From NCBI GenBank assembly GCA_003155465.1, contig PMCR01000194.1:1-30469 (forward strand): a DNA stretch of 30,469 nt, given 5' to 3'. The notes below the pieces were generated by a model. That model was given only the letters and a program-made list of their open reading frames with translations, ran no database searches and was not told the origin of the DNA. Position 1 is the stretch's first letter. Each line of letters starts with the position of its first letter. Shown here one piece after another: positions 1 to 8,800 of this stretch. Origin of the DNA: Myxococcales bacterium. Lineage in GTDB: Bacteria; Myxococcota; Polyangia; Fen-1088. A program made the position numbers and the translations under genes.

Positions 1-2
1 GG

Positions 3-371
3 CGCGACGTGAAGAACGTGCTGGAGTTGCATCCCTACGATCACGGCGAAGGGTACTTCCTGGGCGTGTTCCTGGCTGGTGCCTATCAGGAGATCCTGGG
101 CGACCTGCACAACCTTTTCGGCAACACCAACACCGTGCACGTGTCGCTGGCGCCGGGCGGCGGCTATCAGATCGAGCACGTGGTGACCGGCGACACGGTG
201 ACCGACGTGCTCAAGTACGTCAGCTACGCGCGCGAGGATCTGATGGCGCGCGTGCGTCGCTTTGCCGAGCAGGCGGTGCGCACCAACGGCATGAGCCTGG
301 AGGAGACGCGCTCGCTGCTGCGCATGTACGAGGAGGGTCTATCGGGCTACACCTACCTGGAAAGGGGATGA
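3..371 (+). CDS. speA: Biosynthetic arginine decarboxylase, C-terminal fragment (cut by window edge)
   Basis: This is the last ~120 residues of a PLP-dependent biosynthetic arginine decarboxylase, which converts arginine to agmatine plus CO2 at the head of a polyamine route. The frame is open to the left edge, reading R-D-V-K-N-V-L-E-L-H; the GTG at 9 is an internal Val, not a start. The run GVFLAGAYQEILGDLHNLFG followed by NTNTVHV is the hallmark C-terminal segment of SpeA, and the helical end (YAREDLMARVRRF) also fits. The full protein is usually about 630-660 residues, so most of the gene lies outside the window. The next gene is convergent, with only 22 bases between the stop codons. Confidence 0.92.
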   Translation, partial: RDVKNVLELHPYDHGEGYFLGVFLAGAYQEILGDLHNLFGNTNTVHVSLAPGGGYQIEHVVTGDTVTDVLKYVSYAREDLMARVRRFAEQAVRTNGMSLEETRSLLRMYEEGLSGYTYLERG

Positions 372-382
372 AGCGCCGGCTT

Positions 383-424
383 GCTCTGCCCTGTCATTCC
401 ACGATTATCTCCTCGGGGCAGAGC
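383..424. terminator. Perfect 9-bp inverted repeat between convergent genes, possible bidirectional terminator
   Basis: GCTCTGCCC (383-391) pairs exactly with GGGCAGAGC (416-424) around a 24-nt loop. It sits just past the speA stop and spans the stop of the opposing radical SAM gene (394-396). The position suits transcription termination for both genes. The loop is long and no T-run follows on either strand, so a classical intrinsic terminator is not proven. Confidence 0.35.
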
Positions 425-2850
425 TGGGAGTCGGCTAGGCAAGGGAAGGTCAGACCGCCGAGCACCGTAAGAATGCAGTTCAGGATCTGGGAGTTGCTGC
501 TACCATCCGCCCGGCTGCGCACGTCGACGACGGCGCCGTTGCTGTCGAGAACGATGGCATAGCCGACGGGATAGCCCGCGGCCCCACAACTCGAGATTGC
601 GTTTGCCAACTTCTCGTTGTCGGGGTTGGCAACAAAGGAACCGCGATAGAGGCTGCAGCCGCTGGGGTCGAGGCCTGCCAGCGAATCGGCGGCCTGCAGT
701 CCCAACTGGTTGAGTCGGTCTGAGGTGGCCTGGTCGCATCCGAGGACGGTTGGACCATAGCCCTGGGACAGGTAGAAACTTGCACAAAGCTTGGAACGAT
801 CGCTGCAACGGTCGACATAGCCTGAGAAACACGGTACGGCGGCCGCCATCCGGTCCTTCACCGTGCGATCGATATCGTCAGCGCAGGTATTGGGATTGAT
901 TTCAGCGGAATCGGGTTGAGCGTCAATGCTGACGTTGGTTCTTGCATCGGGTTGAGCGTCAACGCTGACACTCGTTCTTGCATCGGGTTGAGCGTCAACG
1001 CTGACGCTCGTTCTTGCATCGGGTTGGGCGTCAATGCCGACGCTCGCTCTTGCATCAGGTTGGGCGTCAATGCTGACGATCATTCTCGAATCAGGCTGAG
1101 TGTCCAGGCTGACGCTCGCTTCTGCAGCCGGTTGAACCTCGGTGCTGACGCCTGCCTCTGGCCGCGAAACCCCCATGGGATGCGAACCGCAGCTTGCCGA
1201 GGCGAAGAGAAAGATCAAACTCGATGCTGCTGCCGCTGCCATGGGCGAGAAGCGTCGCTCGGGCGCACCGAAGAGACGACCGACGTCGGCTTCGAAGCCG
1301 CTGATTTCAGCGCTGAACCCACGCGCTCCTTCGGCCAGGGCGTGGACGAGATCATCCCCACGCCTGTCATTTGGCATGTTCTGCGCCCCATCGAGTGTCT
1401 TGCGCAATGACTCGATGGCAAAGGCATTGAGGCGAGTCCGCAGATCGATAAGCGCGGTGTCCACGCCGGCAGCGGGCTGGTGCATATTCAGGCGGCGTGC
1501 CACGGCCAGCATCGTTTGGGTATCGTGAAGTCGCTGGGTCAGGCTGTGGTCGCCGAATGCCTCCATGCGAACCCGCGCCAGCAGTTCGGTGAATCGCTGG
1601 GCGACAGGATCGGCGAGCCGGTAATCCCAGCGCAGAGGATTGCCGCGCAGGCGCCCCTCGCGCAGCAAACGCTGGTAGAGATGGGTGCCGTGATAGGCCT
1701 TCATGCGGGTCACGTCGAAGAGGCCGTGCTCGATGCGGGCCAGGAAGCGTAGCCCTTCATCGATCGAGGCGACGGTCGAGCTCGGATGCACAAGCATCAG
1801 GTTGCTGATGCTTGCGACGCCGCACCTGTCCAGCTCCTGCAGAATCGAGAGCGCATGCTCGGGGTCGCACCGTCGGTGGAACCATCGCCCTTGCTCGGCA
1901 CTGGGAAACTCGATGCCAAGAAAACAACGCGCCAGCCCCACCTCGGAAAAGCGTCGCGCGATGGCCTGGGTGACTCGTTCTGCACGCAGCATGCACCCGA
2001 GAGCAAGCGTTGGAACCTTCGCGGCCTTGAGCTGGCTTTGCAGATGGGAAAGCCAAGTCAGGGCGTCCGCTTCGCGGTAGGGCAGGACGTGTTCGTCGAC
2101 AAAGTAGGCGTACCCATGGCCCGATCTCGCCAGCCCCGCCAGCTCGTCAGCCACGTCAGCCACCCGACGCCGACGAATTCCTCCCACGCCGAAGGCCGCC
2201 AGGAGCTTCCGCGAGTGACCTGCGCGCAGACCCTCATCGACCTCGGCGTCTTGCAGGGCCGCGGGGCCGCAGTAGCTGCACCGGCCGGCGCACCCTCGCG
2301 TGGCCGACATATGTGCCACCTTGCGGCCGAGCATCCGCATGCCCCCATGCCGGACGGGCACCAGCGTGGTGGGAAGCCGGCTAAGCACGTCGGCGGGAGG
2401 ACCATCGCCCGCGCGGGTTGACAAACCGGGCACGCAGGCAACCGACTCGCCCCGCACCAAGGCCCGAACCAAGGCGAGCAGGGGCACCTCGCCGGCAAAT
2501 CGCACCACGCTGTCCAGCCAAGCGTAGCGGCCGAGCAGCCACGTGCGCGCCAGGGTTGCGAATGGTCCACCGGCAGTGATATGGCCACGGTAGCCCAGCC
2601 GCCGGAGCAGCTCACCCAGCGCCAGCGGCAACACGGCCGAACCACCATCCTGCAAGGACAGGCCAACCACATGGGGCGGCTGCCTGCAGATGGACCGCGC
2701 GATGGGCAAGACGTTGTCGACATGGTTCAGCACGTGCCGGCTCGTGCGGACGGCTGCACCAGCCAAGGCCGCTTCGAGATAGCCGATGCCCAGATGGTCG
2801 TTGTGTTCCAGCCGGCGTCCGACCAATGCGACGGAAGCTCTGTTCTTCAT
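394..2850 (-). CDS. B12-binding-type radical SAM protein fused to a lipobox-like segment, 12-residue repeats and a Cys-rich domain
   Basis: An 818-residue protein with an unusual two-part build. Residues 1-170 look like a cobalamin-binding-type Rossmann domain (VVGLSLQDGG, ITAGGPFATLA). The radical SAM cluster motif is TRGCAGRCSYC with C187, C191 and C194, and the radical SAM barrel runs to about 490. After a ~45-residue linker comes a hydrophobic run (SSLIFLFASASC, C554) like a lipoprotein signal or membrane segment. Then come tandem 12-residue repeats of the type DAQPDARTSVSV (about 573-648) and a C-terminal domain with ten cysteines (656-818), whose end (LNCILTVLGGLTFPC) loosely recalls the AgmX/PglI C-terminal fold. 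The start ATG has a GAGGGGG Shine-Dalgarno. It lies 34 bp downstream of the YihY gene. The ATG for M492 has a GGGG stretch about 8 nt upstream, so a separate downstream gene with internal initiation is possible. Reaction and substrate are unknown. Confidence 0.8.
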   Translation of the reverse strand: MKNRASVALVGRRLEHNDHLGIGYLEAALAGAAVRTSRHVLNHVDNVLPIARSICRQPPHVVGLSLQDGGSAVLPLALGELLRRLGYRGHITAGGPFATLARTWLLGRYAWLDSVVRFAGEVPLLALVRALVRGESVACVPGLSTRAGDGPPADVLSRLPTTLVPVRHGGMRMLGRKVAHMSATRGCAGRCSYCGPAALQDAEVDEGLRAGHSRKLLAAFGVGGIRRRRVADVADELAGLARSGHGYAYFVDEHVLPYREADALTWLSHLQSQLKAAKVPTLALGCMLRAERVTQAIARRFSEVGLARCFLGIEFPSAEQGRWFHRRCDPEHALSILQELDRCGVASISNLMLVHPSSTVASIDEGLRFLARIEHGLFDVTRMKAYHGTHLYQRLLREGRLRGNPLRWDYRLADPVAQRFTELLARVRMEAFGDHSLTQRLHDTQTMLAVARRLNMHQPAAGVDTALIDLRTRLNAFAIESLRKTLDGAQNMPNDRRGDDLVHALAEGARGFSAEISGFEADVGRLFGAPERRFSPMAAAAASSLIFLFASASCGSHPMGVSRPEAGVSTEVQPAAEASVSLDTQPDSRMIVSIDAQPDARASVGIDAQPDARTSVSVDAQPDARTSVSVDAQPDARTNVSIDAQPDSAEINPNTCADDIDRTVKDRMAAAVPCFSGYVDRCSDRSKLCASFYLSQGYGPTVLGCDQATSDRLNQLGLQAADSLAGLDPSGCSLYRGSFVANPDNEKLANAISSCGAAGYPVGYAIVLDSNGAVVDVRSRADGSSNSQILNCILTVLGGLTFPCLADSQLCPEEIIVE
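916..1167. repeat. Tandem 36-bp in-frame repeats (about seven copies)
   Basis: Units begin at 916, 952, 988, 1024, 1060, 1096 and 1132 with an exact 36-bp period. The central copies differ at only a few bases; the ones near 1100-1167 are more diverged. On the minus strand they encode 12-residue units ending in DAQPD, forming an acidic, Pro-containing linker in the radical SAM fusion protein. The units are contiguous without spacers. Confidence 0.95.
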
Positions 2851-2884
2851 GAGCGCCCCCTCTGCGCCGCCATCATATCACGAA

Positions 2885-4216
2885 CTACTTCGGCATCAGC
2901 TCCGCGATCGTCGTCGCACCGATGCGAGCCAGGCGGGCTTCTTCCAAGTCCTTGATCAACGCGGCCAGAGCGGGAGAAGTGGCGCCTGGCGCGGTTTCCA
3001 GATCGCTTGAGCGAAACGCGGCCAGCACGTCCTGCAAGGTGATGGTGCCTGCGGCTCGACCCGGGATGAAGCCTTCCTTGTCGCCTTGCACTTCCGCCAA
3101 GAGTCCTTGACCTTTGAGCCGAGCTGCTATGCGATCGATGATCTCCACGGACAGGCCGAATTCGTGGCCGAGGAGGGTGCGCTCGATGCCCTTGCCTCCC
3201 CGTTCGTAGTCCGCGGCGACGAAAGCCAGGATCTGCGCGGCGACTAGGCCGTTTATGGGTTCGTCGTCGCGATGGCGTCGTTCTTCGGCCTCCAGCAAGC
3301 GCAGGTTCTGGATGGCGTTTGCGATCTCGGCGCCGCCCAGCACCACCCACCACGATATGTAGATCCACAAAAGGATAAGGGGCACGAGCGCCAGGGGGCC
3401 GTACACGCCGCTGTAGCTCGACAGCAGGACGCCCTTGGCAAAATGCACGAACCCCCATTTCAACCCTTCCAGCGCGAATCCCGTGACCAGGGTTCCGGCG
3501 AGGGCGGCGTACCAGCGCACGCGAATGTTGGGCAGCATCCAGTTGACCAGGAAGAGCCCGCCGAATTGAATCGACAGTGGCCCGAAGAAGCGCGCCGCCG
3601 ATCCTGAGCCAATAAGGCGCCCCGACCAGTAGAGGTAGGCGCCGGCCAGCACCGGCAGCAACGTGACCACCGGGTAGAAAATCAGGAACTTGCGAAACCA
3701 GGAACGCCGCACGGCCACGTGCCAGATGTCGTTGAAGGTGTTCTCGACGGTGTCATAGAGGAAGTAGCAGGTGGCCAGGGTGAAGGCCAGGCCCAGCCCG
3801 CCGGCAGCGCCAACCGCGACCTTTTCCGAAAACGACGCGAGTTCGCTGACTACGTCGCCCATGTCGGGCAGAACCTGGGTCGAGAGGAACTCCAGCAAGC
3901 GCGACTGGGCTTCGAGGCTGTGCGTCTGGCGCAGGGCTGCGAACACCAGCGCCGACAGCGGCACGAGGCCGAGGGTGGTTTGATAGGTCAGCGCCGCCGC
4001 CTGTTGCGGGCAGTGATCGCGCACCCATTGTTTGATGATGCGCAGGCCGAGGCGAGCCATGTACAAGACGGCGCGATCCGGCCGCGACAGCACAGCCGCC
4101 ATCTCGTGGGAGGGTGCCGTCATAGCGGCACGGATTTGGCTGAGCCAGAGACGCATGCCCAGAGATAGTTCATCACGTCGGGCGCGGATACAACCCGCCG
4201 TGCTCCGAAAATCCAT
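2885..4216 (-). CDS. YihY/BrkB-family inner membrane protein
   Basis: A 443-residue multi-spanning membrane protein of the YihY/BrkB (UPF0761) family. Family hallmarks are the early DHCPQQAAALTYQTTLGLVPL segment (about residues 66-88), the FLYDTVENTFNDIWHV helix region, and the late SSYSGVYGPLALVPLILLW stretch followed by YISWWVVLGGAEIANA. About six membrane helices are visible. A soluble C-terminal part (roughly 320-443) looks like a winged-helix or regulatory extension, common in longer members. The family's biochemical role is not settled; older annotation as ribonuclease BN is incorrect. The gene follows the radical SAM/SPASM gene by 55 bp and precedes the second radical SAM gene by 34 bp, so cotranscription is likely. 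The start is the first of several possible Met codons (M21, M32 and M39 are alternatives). Confidence 0.88.
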   Translation of the reverse strand: MDFRSTAGCIRARRDELSLGMRLWLSQIRAAMTAPSHEMAAVLSRPDRAVLYMARLGLRIIKQWVRDHCPQQAAALTYQTTLGLVPLSALVFAALRQTHSLEAQSRLLEFLSTQVLPDMGDVVSELASFSEKVAVGAAGGLGLAFTLATCYFLYDTVENTFNDIWHVAVRRSWFRKFLIFYPVVTLLPVLAGAYLYWSGRLIGSGSAARFFGPLSIQFGGLFLVNWMLPNIRVRWYAALAGTLVTGFALEGLKWGFVHFAKGVLLSSYSGVYGPLALVPLILLWIYISWWVVLGGAEIANAIQNLRLLEAEERRHRDDEPINGLVAAQILAFVAADYERGGKGIERTLLGHEFGLSVEIIDRIAARLKGQGLLAEVQGDKEGFIPGRAAGTITLQDVLAAFRSSDLETAPGATSPALAALIKDLEEARLARIGATTIAELMPK

Positions 4217-4271
4217 CGCTGGGCCTCACGCGGCTGCACGGTGGTAGCAATTGACAGCACTGGGCCGCCCG

Positions 4272-5825
4272 TCAAGCGTCGGCATAGCCGCCGGATTTGC
4301 CTCCTTTCTCGCCACCTACGGCCGGCTCGCCGCACGCCGGCCCCGGGTTGCTAGTGCACGCCGGAGACGTCGCGATGCCGCTTGGCCCCGGCCGTCGCCC
4401 GCTTCTCTTCGCGCGACTGGCGGGAGCGTGAGGCGGCACCAGGTCTTTGAAACAGAGGGGGTCGGAGCCCCGCAGGCTGCCGCAGAGGTGATAGGCCGAG
4501 GCGCGGCATCCTCCCCGGCAGTGCACCGGCGCATACTCGCAGGTCGCGCAGGGGCCACTCATGGCTTGTTTGTCCAACGTGCGCATCTCGTCGAGTATTG
4601 GCGACTCGTGCCAGACGCGGCTCATCGAGCGCTCGAGGAGGTTGCCGAGCGGGAATGACTGGAGAAACGGGCACGGGTAGGCGGTTCCGTCGGCTCCCAC
4701 GCTCAGCGTGTCGTAGCCGGCCGAGCAGATCATCATGCCGTTCTCCGCCGCGGGCGGGACCGGTGGATCCAGAAGAAAGGCATAGGTGGATTCCATCGAC
4801 ACTTGCAGCCGCCCCGCGTGCTTGCGGCCGGCTTCGGCGAGGATTCGGCTCAGTCGAAGTGAGCCTTCCTGATCCAACCGGAGGCTGCTTTCGCTGGCTT
4901 CACCGCGGCCGGCGGGGATGAACGGAATCGCTTTGTAGCCGGTGCAGCCCAGCGCGACGGCCAGGTCGACGATCTCCGTCAGACGGCCGATGTTGCGGGC
5001 GGTTGCGGTGGAACTGATGCTGGTGGCAATGCCCTCGCCTTTCAGGCGGCGGAGCGTATCGCAGGCGTTGGCGAAGGCCCCCTGCCGGCCGCGGAACGCA
5101 TCGTGCTCGGCGCCGACTCCGTCAATGCTCACCTGCACCTGGAACACCGGCAGGTCGCGCAGGGCGTGCAGGAGCCGGTCGGGCAGGCAGTGGCCGTTGG
5201 TGGCGATGTCCACCCTCATGCCGGTCGTCGCGATGTGGGTGAGCAGCTCGATGATGTCGGGCCGCAGGAATGGCTCGCCGCCGGAGAGGGACAGGTAGAG
5301 GACCTTGGCCGCGGCAAGTACGTCGATGAGAGCGTACGCTCCAGCGGTGTCGAGCTCGGTCGCCCGCTGTTTTCCCGAGGCGGTGAGACAGTGGGGGCAA
5401 TCCAGGTTGCAGGCATACGTGACGTCCCAGATCACGCTCTTGGGCGCCGAGAGCGCGGCGTTGCTCGATGCCGGCGAGGCCTGCGAGGGTGGCGGTGGCG
5501 CGTGCCCGGGCGGGGAGGTCTCGCCGAACTCGCCGAGCCGGACCGCGGCGATGCGGTTCAGCTCGGCGAGCGATTCCTGCACCTTGCGGCTCGCCTCCTC
5601 GCGGTCAAGACCGAAAGTGGTGCGGCATTCCTCGACGATTCGGTCGACAGTGTGCGCGCCGGTGCACCGCTCGGCCACCAGTGCGCCGAGTGCGCTGAAC
5701 TCCCTCTCCTCCGACAGGAAGGGATTGAAGATGAGTGCCCCGGAGCGCTCCCGCCTCAGCGTTATGAAGGAGAACAGGGCGGGCCGCAAGTCACCCGCCC
5801 CTCTCTCCTTCAAGGGAGTCGTCAC
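4272..5825 (-). CDS. Radical SAM/SPASM peptide-modifying enzyme with N-terminal PqqD-like domain
   Basis: A 517-residue enzyme of the PqqE/AlbA/mycofactocin-maturase type. Residues about 15-95 resemble a PqqD-like peptide-recognition (RRE) domain (LIFNPFLSEEREFSALGALV). A Pro/Ser linker leads to the radical SAM core with TYACNLDCPHC (C139, C143, C146) and the SGGEPFLRPD motif that contacts SAM. The SPASM region carries C367, C385, C426, C429, C436, C440, C448 and C458, enough for two auxiliary Fe-S clusters. The last ~55 residues are Gly/Pro/Ser-rich. Such enzymes install C-C or thioether bonds on ribosomal peptides. No small precursor gene is adjacent. Instead, the GTG start lies inside the stop of the C25 peptidase gene (GTGA overlap), whose product ends in a Cys-repeat tail; that tail is the obvious candidate substrate (inference). 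Confidence 0.9.
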   Translation of the reverse strand: MTTPLKERGAGDLRPALFSFITLRRERSGALIFNPFLSEEREFSALGALVAERCTGAHTVDRIVEECRTTFGLDREEASRKVQESLAELNRIAAVRLGEFGETSPPGHAPPPPSQASPASSNAALSAPKSVIWDVTYACNLDCPHCLTASGKQRATELDTAGAYALIDVLAAAKVLYLSLSGGEPFLRPDIIELLTHIATTGMRVDIATNGHCLPDRLLHALRDLPVFQVQVSIDGVGAEHDAFRGRQGAFANACDTLRRLKGEGIATSISSTATARNIGRLTEIVDLAVALGCTGYKAIPFIPAGRGEASESSLRLDQEGSLRLSRILAEAGRKHAGRLQVSMESTYAFLLDPPVPPAAENGMMICSAGYDTLSVGADGTAYPCPFLQSFPLGNLLERSMSRVWHESPILDEMRTLDKQAMSGPCATCEYAPVHCRGGCRASAYHLCGSLRGSDPLCFKDLVPPHAPASRAKRSGRRPGPSGIATSPACTSNPGPACGEPAVGGEKGGKSGGYADA

Positions 5826-8800
5826 TCGCTACCAACCCGCTTGAGCATGAGCAGGAGGGCCTTGCGGTTGGCCGGCTGGAGCCGCGCGAGGACCGCCTTC
5901 ACCTGCGGCGTGTCCACCTTCCGCGCGAGCTCATGGACGGTGCTTACGCCGCACTCCTTGAGAATGTCCACGAAGTCGTGGAAGTCAGGTGGGTCGATGG
6001 CCGGACAGCCGACGCCGACGCCCGCCATGCAGGAGATCCTGGCGCCACACTCGATCGCCATCGCGCACGACGTGATCTTCATGCCGCAGAGGATCTGCGA
6101 CTTGCACGTGACGCTCGCCGCGCAGTGGATGCTCGCGTTGCAGGTGACGTACGGCAGGCAGCCAACGGCGGTTTTGCAGATGATACTTGTCTTGCAGGAG
6201 ATGCTGGCTCCGCAGAGGACCTTCGGCATGCAGAGCGGCTTCGCCTTGACCGTGACGGCCCCGAAGTAGGGCACGCGGTCCTTGGCGGTTACGGTCACCT
6301 CCATGGTACCGGTGGCGGGTGGGGAGAAGTCGAAGTGCGCCGCGCCTGTCGCGTCGGTCTCGGCCGAGCGCATCCAGCTCTCCCCCATGGTCAGACAAAC
6401 CATCGCGTCCGGGAGGGCGAGGTCCGCGTCGGTCTTGACCTGAACGACGACATCCTGGTGCTCCTTTATGATCTCGGCCGGGTGGGTCACCTTCAGCGCC
6501 TTGGGCTTTCCCACCCAGACCGTCATCTCAGGGTCACCGAGCAGGTTCTGGGCGAAGATCGTCCACCGGTCCGAGAGGTCGAAGCGGGAGTCGTTGAGCA
6601 GGGCGATGTGACGGGTAGTCTCGAGCCGCGCGAAGAACTTGCGCGCGAAATCGTCGCCCGACCCGATCCACCCGAAGCGCGTGTAGCCGACGTAGGCCAC
6701 GGCACCGCCGGTGGCGTTCTGGAGCAACTTCTCGCTGGTAGCGTCGTTGGCGGTGAAGTCGGCGGTGAGACAGGACATAGCGTAGACGATGGGCTGGTGA
6801 AACCCGTTGCTGGCGGTCTGGGCCAGAACCCCGTCTACGTAGCAGCATCCGCCCTGGCTTCCATGCCCGCTCAAGCACAGGAAGTGGGGTCCCAGGTTGA
6901 GCGCGTCGCACACCCGGGCTTGCGTCACGTGCGCCAGCGGCGGCGAAGCGGCGTCGGCGGCGGGCAGGTCGACCTCGTCCTGGTACAGGCGTTTGACCAC
7001 ATCCACCCCGGGGAAGTCGGCGGCGATCTGCTTGCGCAGCGTTTCCTGGTCGGTCATCGACGAGTCGGCGCTGGTCCGGTCGAAGATGAAAAAGGGCGGC
7101 TCGTGCTCGTCCGACTCTCCGTAGACGACCACCCACGCCGTCGGCACCCCGATGTGGAAGACACTGCCGTAGATGACGACGATGTTCTCGCTCGGGCTAA
7201 GGTCGGTGTCGCTCTTGGCGAAGTACCAGCCACGGCCTGCGACCTCAGCCTCGGCGGTATACGGCATGATGCGCACGTCGGTGACGGTCACCTGCACGAA
7301 GAGACGCCACTCCAGGCTGTCGAAGACGTCTTTCAGGTGGATGAGCGAGTACGCGGCCCCGGCCCCGTGGTGGTACCTGTTGTCCTCGGGCGGGTTGCTC
7401 GCGGTCTTGCTCACCCAGGGCGCCCGGCCGAAGTTGGTGGACACCACGGTGAGCCGTCGCGGCCAGTTGAGATCGAGCGCGGTGCCGTCAGGCCGTTGCA
7501 GCTTCTCGTAGGCCAGTACCTTGTCGACGAACGCCCCCGCCTCGGCTACGGTGGCCACCGGCGCGCGGCCGAGGCCGACGTCGGCACCGAGCTTGACACC
7601 GTCCAGGTCGGTGCCGCCTGAGTGCTGGCCGTAGATCCCGTTGTCCACCAGGTCCCAGTCGTGAACACCGGGCAGACCGTAGCTCGAACCGACCAGGCTC
7701 GAGTAGTAGAGGTCCGTGGGGATGATATTCCAGGTGTAGAGCCAGCGCAGGTTGGCGTTCAGCAGCGCGGCTGATCCGTTCACCCGCACGAACTTGGTCG
7801 CGGCGACCGAGCGCGTGGCGTAGGTGTTGTCGGTCGTGAAGTACCAGCCGGGGTGCGTCGCATCCGAGGTCCCGGTTCCGTCGAACGGGATCACGGTTCC
7901 GTTGGCGGGATTGACCAGGGTCTCGTGGGTCGGATCGCCCGGCCACCAGATGTCAGGATTCCCCACCACGTACATCTTGAGGAATGCCCCCGTCCAGAAC
8001 GATCTGTTGTCCGCCGGGGGATCGACGGAAGCGATCCCGATGTCGCCACAGCCGTCGCCCGCGATTTGGCGTACGGGAATAATGTTGTCGTCGCCCCCGA
8101 GCAGAACCCAGGCAATGCCCCACTCGTCATAGGCCCATTTGAGGAAGTTGCGCAGAACCTCCTGCAGGTCACGGGTGCCGGTTCTGAAGTCGCCATGGAC
8201 GCCGTTTACGATGTCGGTGACCGTGACCACACGAGTGGAAAGGCCACGGCGCTTCTTCCATTCGCAGAGTCGCTTGAAGACGCCCACCATGTCGCCCACG
8301 CCGCTGGCCGAGCCCGGGATCGGCGTACTGGTGGCGGCGTCCCACGCCTGGTTGTCGGTGATGACCAGGTAGTCGACGAAAAAGGAAACCGGCCAGAGCG
8401 GTTCGAGATCCTGCACCCAGGCCGGGTTGACCACGTCGGCGCGGAGGATGTCCGTGATCCGGCGCGTCTCCGCCCGGTTGCGGGGCTGCCGGAAGTAGGC
8501 TCCTCCTCCCGCGGGGCGCGCGTCGGAGACGCCCATGTCCGGCTGGTAGCTCAACGTGATCGCCACCTCGGTCGCGAGCGTGATGATGCCTTTGCGGTTC
8601 TGGTTCACGGGGTGCATGTCGAGGCTGACGACCGTCGCGGCACCACGTTGCTCCACGGCAGCGACGCGGGCCACCGGCGGAGCCGAGGCCAGCACGCGCT
8701 CGTATTCCTCAAGCCGAGGCGGCGTAACACCCCGTCCCCGTGGAAGCTCGGACAGAACTCGCTCCTCCGCGACCGGTTTCGAGAACAGCGACGGTTTGAT

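Noticed and set aside
368..562. Small plus-strand open frame overlapping the speA stop (ATGA)
   Set aside because: It runs antisense through the Cys-rich end of the radical SAM fusion gene and its composition (Ser/Thr/Arg-rich, no motif) is that of a shadow frame.
916..1167. CRISPR array suggested by regular 36-bp repeats
   Set aside because: The units are contiguous with no unique spacers, they keep a single reading frame, and no cas genes are nearby; they encode a protein linker.
4272..5825. PQQ biosynthesis (PqqE/PqqD) as the role of the SPASM enzyme
   Set aside because: No PqqA, PqqB or PqqC is present, the PqqD-like part is fused at the N-terminus, and the partner gene encodes a Cys-tailed peptidase.
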